Below are positions 8,375 to 16,840 of a stretch of DNA of 64,000 nt, one piece after another. The notes under the pieces are model-generated. The model was not told the origin of the DNA. It made no database searches and saw only the letters and a list, made by a program, of their open reading frames with translations. Position 1 is the stretch's first letter. Each line of letters opens with the position of its first letter. The stretch spans positions 2,170,001 through 2,234,000 of the forward strand of contig NZ_CP043568.1 in the NCBI RefSeq assembly GCF_014076415.1. Reading direction: 5' to 3'. A program made the position numbers and the translations under genes. This stretch comes from Comamonas testosteroni. GTDB lineage: Bacteria > Pseudomonadota > Gammaproteobacteria > Burkholderiales > Burkholderiaceae_C.

Positions 8375-9652
8375 TCAGACCTGTTCCAACGCCTGGTTCA
8401 GGTCGGCCAGCAGATCGTCAATATGCTCGATGCCCACTGACAGGCGCACCATGCCTTCGGTCACGCCGGCCTTGGCCAGTTCGTCCGCATCCAGCTGACG
8501 GTGCGTGGTTGAAGCGGGGTGGGTGGCCAGCGACTTGGCATCGCCTATATTGACCAGGCGCGTGAACAGCTGCAAGGCGTCCAGAAAGCGTGCTCCGGCG
8601 GCACGGCCTTCGCTGCCCTTGAGGCTGAACGACAGAATGCCCGATGCACGGCCGCCAGACTGTTTTTGTACGATGGCGTGGTCAGGGTGGTCCTTGAGGC
8701 CTGCATAGCGCACCCATTCCACTTTTTGGTGCTGTTGCAGTGTCTCTGCAATCTTCTGCGTGTTATCGCAGATGCGGTCCATGCGCAGAGCCAGGGTTTC
8801 AATGCCTTGCAGGATCTGGAAGGCGTTCTGCGGCGAGATGGCGGCGCCCATATTGCGCAGCGGAACGACGCGGGCGCGGCCGATGAAGGCGGCGGGGCCA
8901 AGCGCTTCGGTGTAGACCACGCCGTGATAGCTGACGTCGGGCTCGTTCAGTCGCTTGAAGCGGGCCTTGTGCTCGGCCCAGGGGAACTTGCCGCTGTCCA
9001 CGATCGCCCCGCCAACGCTGGTGCCGTGGCCGCCCAGGTATTTGGTCAGCGAATGCACGACGATGTCCGCGCCATGCTCAAACGGGCGCAGCAGATAGGG
9101 AGAGGGCACGGTGTTGTCTACGATCAGCGGTACGCCATGCTGGTGGGCCACATCGGCCAGCGCACGGATATCGGTCACATTGCCCAGCGGGTTGCCGATG
9201 GATTCGATGAATACCGCCTTGGTCCTGGCGTCGATCAGCTTGCCGAAACTGGCCGGATCGCGTGGATCTGCAAAGCGTACCTCGATGCCTTGCTGCGGGA
9301 AGGTGTGGGCAAACAGGTTGTAGGTGCCGCCGTAGAGCGTGCTGGCCGATACGATGTTGTCACCCGCTTCGGCCAGGGTCTGGATAGCTGCGGTGATGGC
9401 AGCCATGCCCGATGCCAGGGCCAGTGCGGCAATGCCGCCTTCGAGCGCCGCGACGCGCTTTTCCAGCACGTCGGTGGTGGGATTCATGATGCGCGTGTAG
9501 ATATTGCCCGGGACCTTCAGATCAAACAGATCGGCGCCATGCTGGGCGCTGTCAAACGCGTAGGCCACCGTCTGGTAGATGGGCACGGCCACCGCCTTGG
9601 TGGTGGGGTCGGGGGAATAGCCGGCATGTACGGCGAGTGTCTCTATGCGCAT
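8375..9652 (-). CDS. metY: O-acetylhomoserine sulfhydrylase (aminocarboxypropyltransferase)
   Basis: 425-residue PLP enzyme of the Cys/Met metabolism family. It converts O-acetylhomoserine plus sulfide to homocysteine (or with methanethiol to methionine) in the cytosol. Diagnostic features: N-terminal [43 protein letters not shown], the aromatic cofactor-stacking segment [11 protein letters not shown], and the PLP-lysine motif [12 protein letters not shown] near residue 208. The about 425-residue length and the PDPTTKA signature favour MetY over cystathionine gamma-synthase or MetZ (about 400 aa). It converges on egtB with a gap of only 24 bases, and a 208-base spacer separates its start from the divergent diguanylate cyclase. 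Confidence 0.93.
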   Translation of the reverse strand: MRIETLAVHAGYSPDPTTKAVAVPIYQTVAYAFDSAQHGADLFDLKVPGNIYTRIMNPTTDVLEKRVAALEGGIAALALASGMAAITAAIQTLAEAGDNIVSASTLYGGTYNLFAHTFPQQGIEVRFADPRDPASFGKLIDARTKAVFIESIGNPLGNVTDIRALADVAHQHGVPLIVDNTVPSPYLLRPFEHGADIVVHSLTKYLGGHGTSVGGAIVDSGKFPWAEHKARFKRLNEPDVSYHGVVYTEALGPAAFIGRARVVPLRNMGAAISPQNAFQILQGIETLALRMDRICDNTQKIAETLQQHQKVEWVRYAGLKDHPDHAIVQKQSGGRASGILSFSLKGSEGRAAGARFLDALQLFTRLVNIGDAKSLATHPASTTHRQLDADELAKAGVTEGMVRLSVGIEHIDDLLADLNQALEQV

Positions 9653-9860
9653 GTGTGTGTCTCTTTGGCAGGTTATTCGAACGCCGCAGCCAGAGCGTTG
9701 GCGTCATTGATTATGGGCAGGACGCTGACTTAGGAGAACGACCTAATGGCTATGTGCTTATGCCAGAGTGAAAGCGAGCGCTGTATTGGAATATTGGAGA
9801 TACTTCTCGCCGGAGAATGGACGACGTTGAATTCACAGTTTCCTGCGCGGAGAACCTAAA

Positions 9861-11057
9861 TTGGGCCAGCCTGCAGATTTGTACTTTGCCTTGATTGCGC
9901 CGGCTTGCGTGGTGCTGTTCGGGCTTGCCTTGTTGGCTTGCTGGTATGTGCAGCGCCGACAGCCGCGTGCGCTGTTCCTGCTCTGGCTGGTGGGCGGTTA
10001 TGTGCTGCTCGCAACGGCTCTGGCTGCGCAAAGCCTGATGAGCAATGCACAGCTGAGCCAGTTTGCAATCGCCACGGCATGTCTGTACCTGCTGGGGACC
10101 TGGTCGCTGGCGCAAGGGGTTTCCTTGCGGCTGGGGTCTGCAGGAGCGAGTGTGCCAGGCGGTATTCTGGTGGCGGTCGTCGCCTTGTCCGTGCTGTACT
10201 ATTTTTCCCGGATCGAAAATGAACTGTGGGTCCGCGTGCAGTGCCTGGCACTGGCCATGGCCTTGCAGCTGACCCTGGCCATGCCGGCGTTTCTCAAGGC
10301 CGATTCGTCAAAGGACTGGCTGGAGCGTGGCGTGCACTGGGCCTATGGGCTCAACGTCTGCTATGCCTTGTTCAGGCCGGCGGCCGTTAGTCTGTTGCCC
10401 GTTCACGAAGTGCAGGAGCTGACCCGATCTGGATACTGGCTGCTCACCCAGGCCATAGCGCTTCTGTTTGCAATGTGGTTTGCCGTAGGACTGCTGGCAT
10501 GCTCGGTCAGGGACGTGATGACGACATTGCGCGAAGAGCGCAACCGTGACTCTTTGACGCGCCTGCTCAATCGTCGTGCCTTCATGGAGGCCGCAGAGTT
10601 GCGCTTGGCCGATCAGCGGCTGGTGCCCTGGGCCGTGGTTGCCGTGGACATCGATCATTTCAAATACATCAACGACAACTGGGGCCATGCGGCCGGCGAT
10701 CAGGTGCTGCAGCAACTGGCACAGTTGCTGACTCAGCAGGTCAGAGACTGCGATCTGGTTGCCCGCTTCGGCGGAGAAGAGTTTCTCTTGCTGCTCTCAC
10801 GAGTACAGCTGTTCGAAGCGCAAGCCATTGTGGAGCGTGTACGTGAGCGCTTGCAAAGTCAGGCGCTCGGAGGATTGGCTGCGCAACTCAGGGTGACAGC
10901 CAGTTTTGGCATTGCTGCACTCAGTTCCGCGCAGGACTTCGAGCAGGCACTGGCTCGGGCTGATGCGCTGCTCTACAAGGCCAAGAAGGCGGGGCGGGAT
11001 TGTGTCATGAGCTCTGCGCAAGACGAGAGCGAGCTGCAATGGAAAATGTTTGCCTGA
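9861..11057 (+). CDS. Membrane-bound GGDEF diguanylate cyclase
   Basis: 398 residues. The first about 215 residues hold six or seven hydrophobic membrane segments without a known sensor signature. The C-terminal GGDEF domain starts at RDSLTRLLNRRAF and has an intact active-site GGEEF (residues 304-308) and an intact inhibitory site RDCD (295-298) exactly five residues upstream, so it should be an active, product-inhibited enzyme that makes c-di-GMP from GTP. The start is TTG 9861, preceded by GGAG at a suitable distance; no ATG is available before the first membrane segment. It is divergent from metY and seems monocistronic. Confidence 0.88.
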   Translation: MGQPADLYFALIAPACVVLFGLALLACWYVQRRQPRALFLLWLVGGYVLLATALAAQSLMSNAQLSQFAIATACLYLLGTWSLAQGVSLRLGSAGASVPGGILVAVVALSVLYYFSRIENELWVRVQCLALAMALQLTLAMPAFLKADSSKDWLERGVHWAYGLNVCYALFRPAAVSLLPVHEVQELTRSGYWLLTQAIALLFAMWFAVGLLACSVRDVMTTLREERNRDSLTRLLNRRAFMEAAELRLADQRLVPWAVVAVDIDHFKYINDNWGHAAGDQVLQQLAQLLTQQVRDCDLVARFGGEEFLLLLSRVQLFEAQAIVERVRERLQSQALGGLAAQLRVTASFGIAALSSAQDFEQALARADALLYKAKKAGRDCVMSSAQDESELQWKMFA

Positions 11058-11129
11058 ATCCCGCTATCAGGCGCAGAGCCCATGGCGCTTTGCGGTTTGG
11101 GTTCTTTTCGCGATCTGAGGCTTGAACGT

Positions 11130-11774
11130 TCACGACCTCGGACTCCTGGGACCGCGTCGGGGAAGGACGGGTATTGTGCTTTCCCAGGCGGGCAGGTGGG
11201 CATAGATCACGACTGGAGCATGGGCGTCATTGGCGGCATAGCGTCGCTGGGCCGGGCTGAGTTCCGTGGCAGCCCAGTTGGAGGTGGTGGTGCGCTTGGA
11301 CTTGCGAAAGCTCTGCTGGAGTACCAGCGCTGCGGCCGCACGCACACCCACCGATGGGCCATAGCCGAGCCGCTTGAAGCGACTGTCCAGATCCTGAATA
11401 TTGATCAGCGGCGCCCCCAGCCTGCGGGGTAGGGAGTGTTTGTCGTTATCGAGCCCGAAGCCGACCTTGCAGATATGTTCTGCAGCCAGCACCATGCGCG
11501 ATACTTCCAGAGCCATGGGCCTGTGCAGCTGCAGCAGCCAGACCTGACTGGCCGTGGCAAGCTGCACCAGATGAGGGCCGTTGTCTTGCTGGCCAATATT
11601 GAAGATGGGTTTGCTTTCCGTGTCAAAGCCGAGCACGGGTTCGGCATTCATGGCCTTGAAGGCAGTCTCGAATTCGGCTTCGGACTGCGGAATGTGGATT
11701 GCATGTTCGGGCAATTCCAGAAACGGAGGGAGCAGGGCACTTTCGTCCTTGCTGGGAGCAATCAATCGGGGCAT
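11130..11774 (-). CDS. 3'-5' exonuclease domain protein (DEDD fold)
   Basis: 214 residues. It shows the RNase D/WRN-like exonuclease motifs: Exo I GFDTES (about residue 49, Asp and Glu metal ligands), Exo II VGFGLDNDKHSL, and Exo III with YAANDAH (YxxxD type). It degrades single strands or structured RNA/DNA ends in related proteins; the substrate here is unknown. No HRDC domain follows, so it is not RNase D proper and is closer to stand-alone exonuclease domain proteins. It lies downstream of, and on the same strand as, the enoyl-CoA hydratase gene but is separated from it by a hairpin. Confidence 0.8.
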   Translation of the reverse strand: MPRLIAPSKDESALLPPFLELPEHAIHIPQSEAEFETAFKAMNAEPVLGFDTESKPIFNIGQQDNGPHLVQLATASQVWLLQLHRPMALEVSRMVLAAEHICKVGFGLDNDKHSLPRRLGAPLINIQDLDSRFKRLGYGPSVGVRAAAALVLQQSFRKSKRTTTSNWAATELSPAQRRYAANDAHAPVVIYAHLPAWESTIPVLPRRGPRSPRS

Positions 11775-11852
11775 GCCGGTGATTACACACCAGCTTCGTG
11801 CTTATCCCCAGAACATGTGGTCTGGCCTGTGGGTAAATATCGGAATAAATGC

Positions 11853-11905
11853 GCAAAGCCTTGACTGGCAAGGCTTTGCATGTTGCGCCTAAAAAACAGG
11901 CAATC
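11853..11905 (-). terminator. Hairpin terminator region after enoyl-CoA hydratase
   Basis: Perfect 11-bp stem GCAAAGCCTTG (11853-11863) / CAAGGCTTTGC (11869-11879) with a 5-base loop, plus a smaller fold around a run of six A on the plus strand (six T on the minus strand) at 11892-11897. It sits immediately 3' of the minus-strand hydratase gene. The T-run lies before the big stem on the minus strand, so termination may be split between two hairpins. Confidence 0.6.
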
Positions 11906-11908
11906 GAT

Positions 11909-12691
11909 TCAGCGATGCTTAAACACGGGCTTGCGCTTTTGCAAAAAGGCCGTCACGCCTTCGAGGCTGTTGCCGGAGCGGGCGCAGGCCAGCATGGTTT
12001 CGCGCTCGGCACCCAGTTGCTGCTGAAGGTCCTGCCGGTGTGCCGAGTCACAGAGGTTTTTGATGCCCGCCAGGGAGTTGGTGGGGCCGCCGGCAAGCTC
12101 CTCGGCCAGCGCGGTGGCCGCCGTGAGCAGCTGTTCGGGATCGTGCACCTCGTCGACCAGGCCCATGCGCAGACAGTCCTCGGCCGCGATAGCGCGGTTG
12201 CTCATCAGAATGTATTTGGCCCTGGCAGCGCCGGCACGGCGGGTGAGATAGCCCGATACACCCAGATCCGGGCTCAGGCCGATGGCCGAATACCCTCCGC
12301 GTAAAAACATGTGACGGCTGGCCAGTACCAGGTCCGCACACAGTGCGAGCCCGATGCCGCCGCCTCCGACAGGGCCTTGCACGGCACTGATGACCGGCAG
12401 CGGCAAGCTGGCCAGCTGATGCATGACTGGATTGAGCACATCCAGCATGGCACCGATCAACGGTGCCAGTTGCTCTCGATGTACGCCAAATTCACTGATG
12501 TCACCTCCGACGCAGAATTGTTTACCGCTTGCAGAAATGAGCAGGGCGCCGATATCTGCGTTGCAGGCCTGCTGTACCACTGCCTTCAGGTCGTGAGCCA
12601 TGGCCGTGCTGATCACGTTGCCCCGCTCGGGCTGGTTCAGAACCACATGACCTACGCCGTTGCGAACTTCCCAGAGAACCAGATCAGACAT
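11909..12691 (-). CDS. Enoyl-CoA hydratase/isomerase family protein
   Basis: 260-residue crotonase-fold protein. Oxyanion-hole segments are visible at QFCVGGDISEFG (about residues 59-70) and VQGPVGGGGIGLAL. In place of the second catalytic glutamate it has GLSPDLGVSGYL, i.e. an aspartate as in some isomerase-type members, so hydratase versus isomerase activity cannot be decided. The C-terminus EGVTAFLQKRKPVF is typical. It follows the SCPx-type thiolase on the same strand with a 187-base gap containing a hairpin, and is probably part of the same fatty or steroid-like acyl-CoA degradation unit. Confidence 0.85.
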   Translation of the reverse strand: MSDLVLWEVRNGVGHVVLNQPERGNVISTAMAHDLKAVVQQACNADIGALLISASGKQFCVGGDISEFGVHREQLAPLIGAMLDVLNPVMHQLASLPLPVISAVQGPVGGGGIGLALCADLVLASRHMFLRGGYSAIGLSPDLGVSGYLTRRAGAARAKYILMSNRAIAAEDCLRMGLVDEVHDPEQLLTAATALAEELAGGPTNSLAGIKNLCDSAHRQDLQQQLGAERETMLACARSGNSLEGVTAFLQKRKPVFKHR

Positions 12692-12729
12692 CAGGTGACC
12701 TTTCTTTCATATGGAGTCCGTAAGAAGGC

Positions 12730-12751
12730 CAAGACGCTCTTTGGCGTCTTG
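12730..12751. other. Hairpin between thiolase and enoyl-CoA hydratase genes
   Basis: Perfect 8-bp arms CAAGACGC (12730-12737) and GCGTCTTG (12744-12751) with a 6-base loop. No T-run follows closely on either strand, so it may be an attenuator, an RNA-stability element or a weak terminator. Confidence 0.5.
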
Positions 12752-12878
12752 CGACTTTGGACAATGTGGGTGAATTGATGAAGCTGGCAGCGCACATGCT
12801 CTTGCTTCGGTTCAGGCTGCATTCGGTGGCACGCAGCTCATGCCTCGTCCTTGTTTCGGCGACCATGTCCCGCTGTCC

Positions 12879-14063
12879 TCAGACGCGCTCATACAGAGTG
12901 ACCACGCAGGCTCCACCCAGGCCCAGGTTGTGCTGCAGGGCCAGGCGTGCCTCTGGCACCTGGCGTTGCTCGGCCTTGCCGCGCAGTTGCTGGACCAGTT
13001 CGGTGCACTGAGCCAGACCAGTGGCACCCAGCGGGTGGCCCTTGGAGAGCAGACCGCCCGAAGGATTGGTGACGAATTTGCCGCCGTAGGTGTTGTCGCC
13101 ATCAAGCACAAACTTCTCAGCCCCGCCGACGGGGCACAGTCCCAGGGCCTCATAGGTCAGCAGTTCATTGTGGGCAAAGCAGTCGTGCAGCTCCACCACA
13201 TCCACATCCGAAGGGCCGATGCCGGCTTGCTCATAGACTTGCCGGGCCGCGTTGCGGGCCATGCTGAAGCCCACGACTTCGCGCATATCCTGGGCCGCAA
13301 AGGTTTCAGGGCCATCGGTGGTCATGGCCTGGGCACGAATGCGCACGCTATGGTCCAGTCCGTGCTTGCGTGCATAGGCCTCGGACACCACGATGGCGGC
13401 CGCTGCGCCGCAGGTGGGCGGGCAGGCCATGAGTCGGGTCATCACGCCTTGCCACAGCATGGGCGCGGCCATGACTTCCTCCTCCGACACCTCGGTGCGG
13501 AACAGTGCCAGTGGATTGCGTGCCGCATGGCGGCTGGCTTTGGCGCGAATCTTGGCAAAGGTGGACAGCTTGGTGCCGTACTGTTCCATGTGGGCCTTGC
13601 CTGCCCCTCCGAAATAACGCAGTGCCAGAGGCACTTCGCCGTTGCCGACCAGTGCGTCCGTGGCTTCATCGAAGCGGTCAAACGGGCTGGGTCGGTCGGT
13701 GTAGACCGATCCCAGTGCGCCGGGATTCATCTGCTCGAAACCCAGGGCCAGCACACAGTCGGCAGCGCCGCTGGCGACGGCCTGGCGTGCGAGGAACAGC
13801 GCGGTGGAGCCAGTGGAGCAGTTGTTGTTGACGTTGACGATGGGGATGCCGCTCATTCCGACCTCGTACAGCGCGCGCTGGCCGGCAGTGGAGTCTCCGT
13901 ACACATAGCCCACATAGGCTTGCTGCAGCGAGGCATAGGAAATGCCGGCATCGGCAAGCGCCAGTTGCGTCGCGGTTGAGCCCATCTGGGAATAGGGATC
14001 GCTCTTGCCAGGCTTGGCAAACGGAATCATGCCGACACCAGCAACAAACACATCGCGACTCAT
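12879..14063 (-). CDS. SCPx-type thiolase (lipid-transfer protein family)
   Basis: 394 residues starting at MSRDVFVAGVGM. This start is chosen over one 18 codons upstream because GCAGGAG lies just before it and the family begins here. The nucleophilic cysteine is in NNNCSTGSTALF (about residue 86). HDCFAHNE and GGLLSKGHPLGATG hold the catalytic histidines. The fold matches the thiolase half of SCP-x, which cleaves 3-ketoacyl-CoA with branched or sterol side chains. No fused SCP2 domain. Divergent from the AraC regulator by about 107 bases, suggesting control by it. Likely works with the neighbouring enoyl-CoA hydratase. Confidence 0.87.
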   Translation of the reverse strand: MSRDVFVAGVGMIPFAKPGKSDPYSQMGSTATQLALADAGISYASLQQAYVGYVYGDSTAGQRALYEVGMSGIPIVNVNNNCSTGSTALFLARQAVASGAADCVLALGFEQMNPGALGSVYTDRPSPFDRFDEATDALVGNGEVPLALRYFGGAGKAHMEQYGTKLSTFAKIRAKASRHAARNPLALFRTEVSEEEVMAAPMLWQGVMTRLMACPPTCGAAAAIVVSEAYARKHGLDHSVRIRAQAMTTDGPETFAAQDMREVVGFSMARNAARQVYEQAGIGPSDVDVVELHDCFAHNELLTYEALGLCPVGGAEKFVLDGDNTYGGKFVTNPSGGLLSKGHPLGATGLAQCTELVQQLRGKAEQRQVPEARLALQHNLGLGGACVVTLYERV

Positions 14064-14170
14064 GGGGGCTCCTGCAAAGGGTTGGTACAGCAGCCATGCT
14101 AGGAAAACCTCTTGCATTTGCCCATTGCGGAGTACATCGTCGACATGTCAAAAGACCTCATGATGACTCA

Positions 14171-15184
14171 ATGAAAACCCGCAAGAATATTCCCTATACC
14201 GTGTCGATTGAGCTGGTGCGAGGGATCGTGCAATCCATCGAGCGCAAAGGCCATGCGCCGGAGACTTTCCTGCTACAGGCCGGCATAGCACCAAAACTGC
14301 TGGAACAGGCGGGCGCGCGCGTCAGCTCGGATCAATACATCGCATTGATGTGGCGCGTGATCTCGGCGCTCAACGACGAAGCGCTGGGCCTGTTCTCGCG
14401 CCCGCTCAAGCGCGGCAGTCTGGAGCTGATAGCGCGTGTTGCCTCTGCGGAGCACACGGTGCAAGGGGCGCTGGAGCGCATGTGCGAAGTCCACAACCTG
14501 CTGCAGGACGATGTGGAAGTGAGTCTGCTGGTCAGGGCCGGTGAGGCCGCCATCTGCGTGCGTTCCCTGAGCAGCCAGCCTCCGGCCAATTTTCTGTACG
14601 AGTACCTGCTGCGCATACTGTGGCGTATCGCTTCCTGGTTGATGGGTGGCGGGCTCAAGGTGCGGCAGTTTGATTTTGTATTTGCGCGGCCCGACTATGT
14701 CAGGGACTATGGGGAGGCGTTTCCAGCCCCCATGTGCTTTGGGCAGACGGTAGCGGCGTTCTGGTTTGAGGCCGGTCTGCTTCGGCGTGTGTGCCGGCGC
14801 GACGAGAGCGCTCTGCGCAGCTTTGTCGCAAGCTGGCCTGCGGCAGCCGTCATTCCTGCGCGCGCTGGCAATGAGATTGCTGCCCTGGTGCATGCCTATC
14901 TGCAGCAAAGCCGCCCGCACTGGGTGGGGCTGGAGGCCACGGCAGCGGCGCTGCATATGTCTGCTCCTACCCTGCAACGCAAGCTGAGTGCGGCCGGCAC
15001 CTCGTTTCAGGTCATCAAAGATGGACTGCGCCGTGATATCGCCATCTCCCGTCTGGGCTCCAGCACGGTCAGCTTTGCCACGCTGGCTGCGGATCTGGGC
15101 TTTGCCGATGCGGCTGCGTTCCAGCGTGCCTTCAAAGGCTGGACTGGGAGCCCGCCGGGCCTGTACCGGGTCAGAGCGGCTTAG
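14171..15184 (+). CDS. AraC family regulator with arabinose-binding-like N-terminal domain
   Basis: 337 residues from ATG 14171 (MKTRKNIPYTV). The N-terminal about 200 residues match the Arabinose_bd-type domain found in AraC regulators of lipid and steroid metabolism. The C-terminal HTH pair is clear: AAALHMSAPTLQRKLSAAG (first helix-turn-helix) and VSFATLAADLGFADAAAFQRAFK (second) followed by GxxPxxYR-like GSPPGLYR. It probably activates or represses the divergent thiolase/hydratase genes and possibly the catabolic clusters downstream; no effector can be inferred. Confidence 0.88.
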   Translation: MKTRKNIPYTVSIELVRGIVQSIERKGHAPETFLLQAGIAPKLLEQAGARVSSDQYIALMWRVISALNDEALGLFSRPLKRGSLELIARVASAEHTVQGALERMCEVHNLLQDDVEVSLLVRAGEAAICVRSLSSQPPANFLYEYLLRILWRIASWLMGGGLKVRQFDFVFARPDYVRDYGEAFPAPMCFGQTVAAFWFEAGLLRRVCRRDESALRSFVASWPAAAVIPARAGNEIAALVHAYLQQSRPHWVGLEATAAALHMSAPTLQRKLSAAGTSFQVIKDGLRRDIAISRLGSSTVSFATLAADLGFADAAAFQRAFKGWTGSPPGLYRVRAA

Positions 15185-15254
15185 AAGAGCAGTATTCGGG
15201 TGCACTCGCAGTAGCTCGTTCGAGCTGTGGAAAACCCTTGCGTGAAAGTCCTGA

Positions 15255-15288
15255 ATATTTTTGCCAATCAATTGATTGGTAAAAATAT
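15255..15288. promoter_or_regulatory. 34-bp inverted repeat, probable TetR operator
   Basis: The core CCAATCAATTGATTGG (15264-15279) is a perfect 16-bp palindrome. Continuing outward, all pairs but one match to 15255/15288, so 16 of 17 base pairs are symmetrical. It ends 12 bases before the ATG of the TetR-family gene and is strongly AT-rich against its surroundings. A position over the promoter or leader of the operon that starts with the repressor gene suggests autoregulation of the whole unit. Confidence 0.75.
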
Positions 15289-15299
15289 AAGACGCCGAT

Positions 15300-15959
15300 A
15301 TGCTGCATCTCATGCAAGCAGTTCATGAAGAAATTCCGACCGTCAAACGCGGACGCGGCAGGCCGCCCAAGTCTACCGAGGAGCGCAATGAGAGCGCGCG
15401 CCGCAGCGAGCTGGTGCGTGTCGCAGCCAGGCAGTTTCGCCTGCGAGGCTTTCACGGTAGCAGCACCCGCGACATCGCCGCTGCTGCAGGTATGCAGCCG
15501 GGGTCCATTTTTTACTTTTTTGAGAGTAAGGAAGCCATGCTGCATGCCGTTATGCGGGATGGGATGGCCCAGGCTGCGGATAGTCAGAACGCCGCACTGC
15601 AAGCGCTTGGGGCCCGTGCCAACGGAGTGGAGCGACTGCGCGCCTTGGTGCGTAATCACCTGCAGATCATGGTGGGTGGCGAGAGCGACTTCATCCCCGT
15701 GATGCTCTACGAATGGCGCTTGCTCAGCGATGCGCAGCGCATGGATGTGAGCGCACAGAAGGATGCCTACGAAGCGCAATGGATGCCCGTGCTGCAGGCG
15801 CTGCAGCGCACGGGCAAGCTCAAGGCCCGCCCCGAAATCGCGCGATTGCTGATCTTTGGCGCTCTGAACTGGACTGCGCAGTGGTTTTCCGAGGACGGCA
15901 GCCTGAGTCTGGATGCGCTGACCGATCAATCTCTGGCCTTGTTCATTGGAGAGAGCTGA
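15300..15959 (+). CDS. TetR family transcriptional regulator (AtuR-like position)
   Basis: 219 residues (215 from the alternative ATG 15312; neither has a clear ribosome binding site). TetR_N helix-turn-helix at about residues 36-82: GFHGSSTRDIAAAAGMQPGS followed by FYFFESKEAMLHAV. Just before it lies KRGRGRPPKS, an AT-hook-like segment. The C-terminal ligand domain is generic. It is the first gene of a long catabolic operon and its stop overlaps the next start by 1 base. By gene order it corresponds to AtuR, the repressor of acyclic terpene utilisation in Pseudomonas, but the ligand here, likely an acyl-CoA, is an inference. Confidence 0.88.
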   Translation: MLHLMQAVHEEIPTVKRGRGRPPKSTEERNESARRSELVRVAARQFRLRGFHGSSTRDIAAAAGMQPGSIFYFFESKEAMLHAVMRDGMAQAADSQNAALQALGARANGVERLRALVRNHLQIMVGGESDFIPVMLYEWRLLSDAQRMDVSAQKDAYEAQWMPVLQALQRTGKLKARPEIARLLIFGALNWTAQWFSEDGSLSLDALTDQSLALFIGES

Positions 15960-16840
15960 TGTACCAATCCGTTTTTCGTCCGGATTTGTTTGCCGGACAA
16001 GTGGTGGTGGTGACCGGTGGTGGCTCGGGGATAGGCCGCTGCATAGCGCATGAGCTGGCTGCGCTGGGCGCACATGTGGCACTGGTGGGGCGCGATGCAC
16101 AAAAGCTGCAGAGCGTGCAGGACGAACTGGCGCAGCAGGGAGCTCAAGCCAGCAGCCACAGCTGCGATATCCGCGACGAGGCGGCAGTCAAGGCCGTGGT
16201 CGAAGAGATGCTGACCCGGCACGGTCGTATCGACGCCTTGGTCAACAACGCGGGCGGACAGTATCTCTCGCCGCTGGCGTCCATCAGCGCCAAGGGCTGG
16301 CAGGCGGTGCTGGACACCAATCTCACCGGCGGCTTTCTCATGGCGCGCGAATGCTACGCACAGCACATGGCGCGGCAGGGAGGCTCCATCGTCAACATGG
16401 TTGCCGATATGTGGGGCTCCATGCCGGGCATGGGGCATAGCGGCGCAGCACGGGCGGGCATGGTCAGCTTCACCGAAACCGCTGCAGTGGAATGGGCCGC
16501 GCAGGGGGTGCGCGTCAATGCCATTGCGCCGGGCTATATAGCCTCCAGCGGCATGGATCACTATCCGCCCGAGGCAGCGGACATGTTGCGAAAGATGCCG
16601 GCAACCGTGCCAGCAGGGCGCTTTGGCAACGAGGCCGAAGTCTCCGCTGCCGTGGTCTTTCTGCTCAGTCCGGCGGCCAGCTTCATCAGCGGAACGGTTC
16701 TGCGGGTCGACGGCGCCCGTCCTCAGGTGCGCATGGGCATGGGGCCGGTGGCTGCCAGTACCGAAGCGCAGCAGCGCAGTGCAGTGCGTGCATTTGACGG
16801 CTTTTCTCTCTACCAGACTCCCAAGGTGTTTCAGTCATGA
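15959..16840 (+). CDS. SDR family oxidoreductase, peroxisomal trans-2-enoyl-CoA reductase-like
   Basis: 293 residues, start ATG 15959 overlapping the TetR stop by one base. Rossmann motif TGGGSGIG and NNAGG are present. The usual YxxxK is replaced by the segment HSGAARAG, and LLSPAASFISG follows; both are hallmarks of the PECR-type trans-2-enoyl-CoA reductases rather than alcohol dehydrogenases. It is therefore likely to act on the C=C of an acyl-CoA with NADPH. It occupies the place of AtuB in the Atu cluster. Downstream, its stop overlaps the carboxyltransferase start by 4 bases. Confidence 0.85.
   Translation: MYQSVFRPDLFAGQVVVVTGGGSGIGRCIAHELAALGAHVALVGRDAQKLQSVQDELAQQGAQASSHSCDIRDEAAVKAVVEEMLTRHGRIDALVNNAGGQYLSPLASISAKGWQAVLDTNLTGGFLMARECYAQHMARQGGSIVNMVADMWGSMPGMGHSGAARAGMVSFTETAAVEWAAQGVRVNAIAPGYIASSGMDHYPPEAADMLRKMPATVPAGRFGNEAEVSAAVVFLLSPAASFISGTVLRVDGARPQVRMGMGPVAASTEAQQRSAVRAFDGFSLYQTPKVFQS

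Noticed and set aside
8519..9733. 404-codon open frame on the plus strand opposite metY
   Set aside because: Antisense shadow of a clear MetY protein; the translation has no recognisable motif.
12840..13979. 379-codon open frame opposite the thiolase
   Set aside because: Antisense shadow; the thiolase on the minus strand has all its catalytic motifs.
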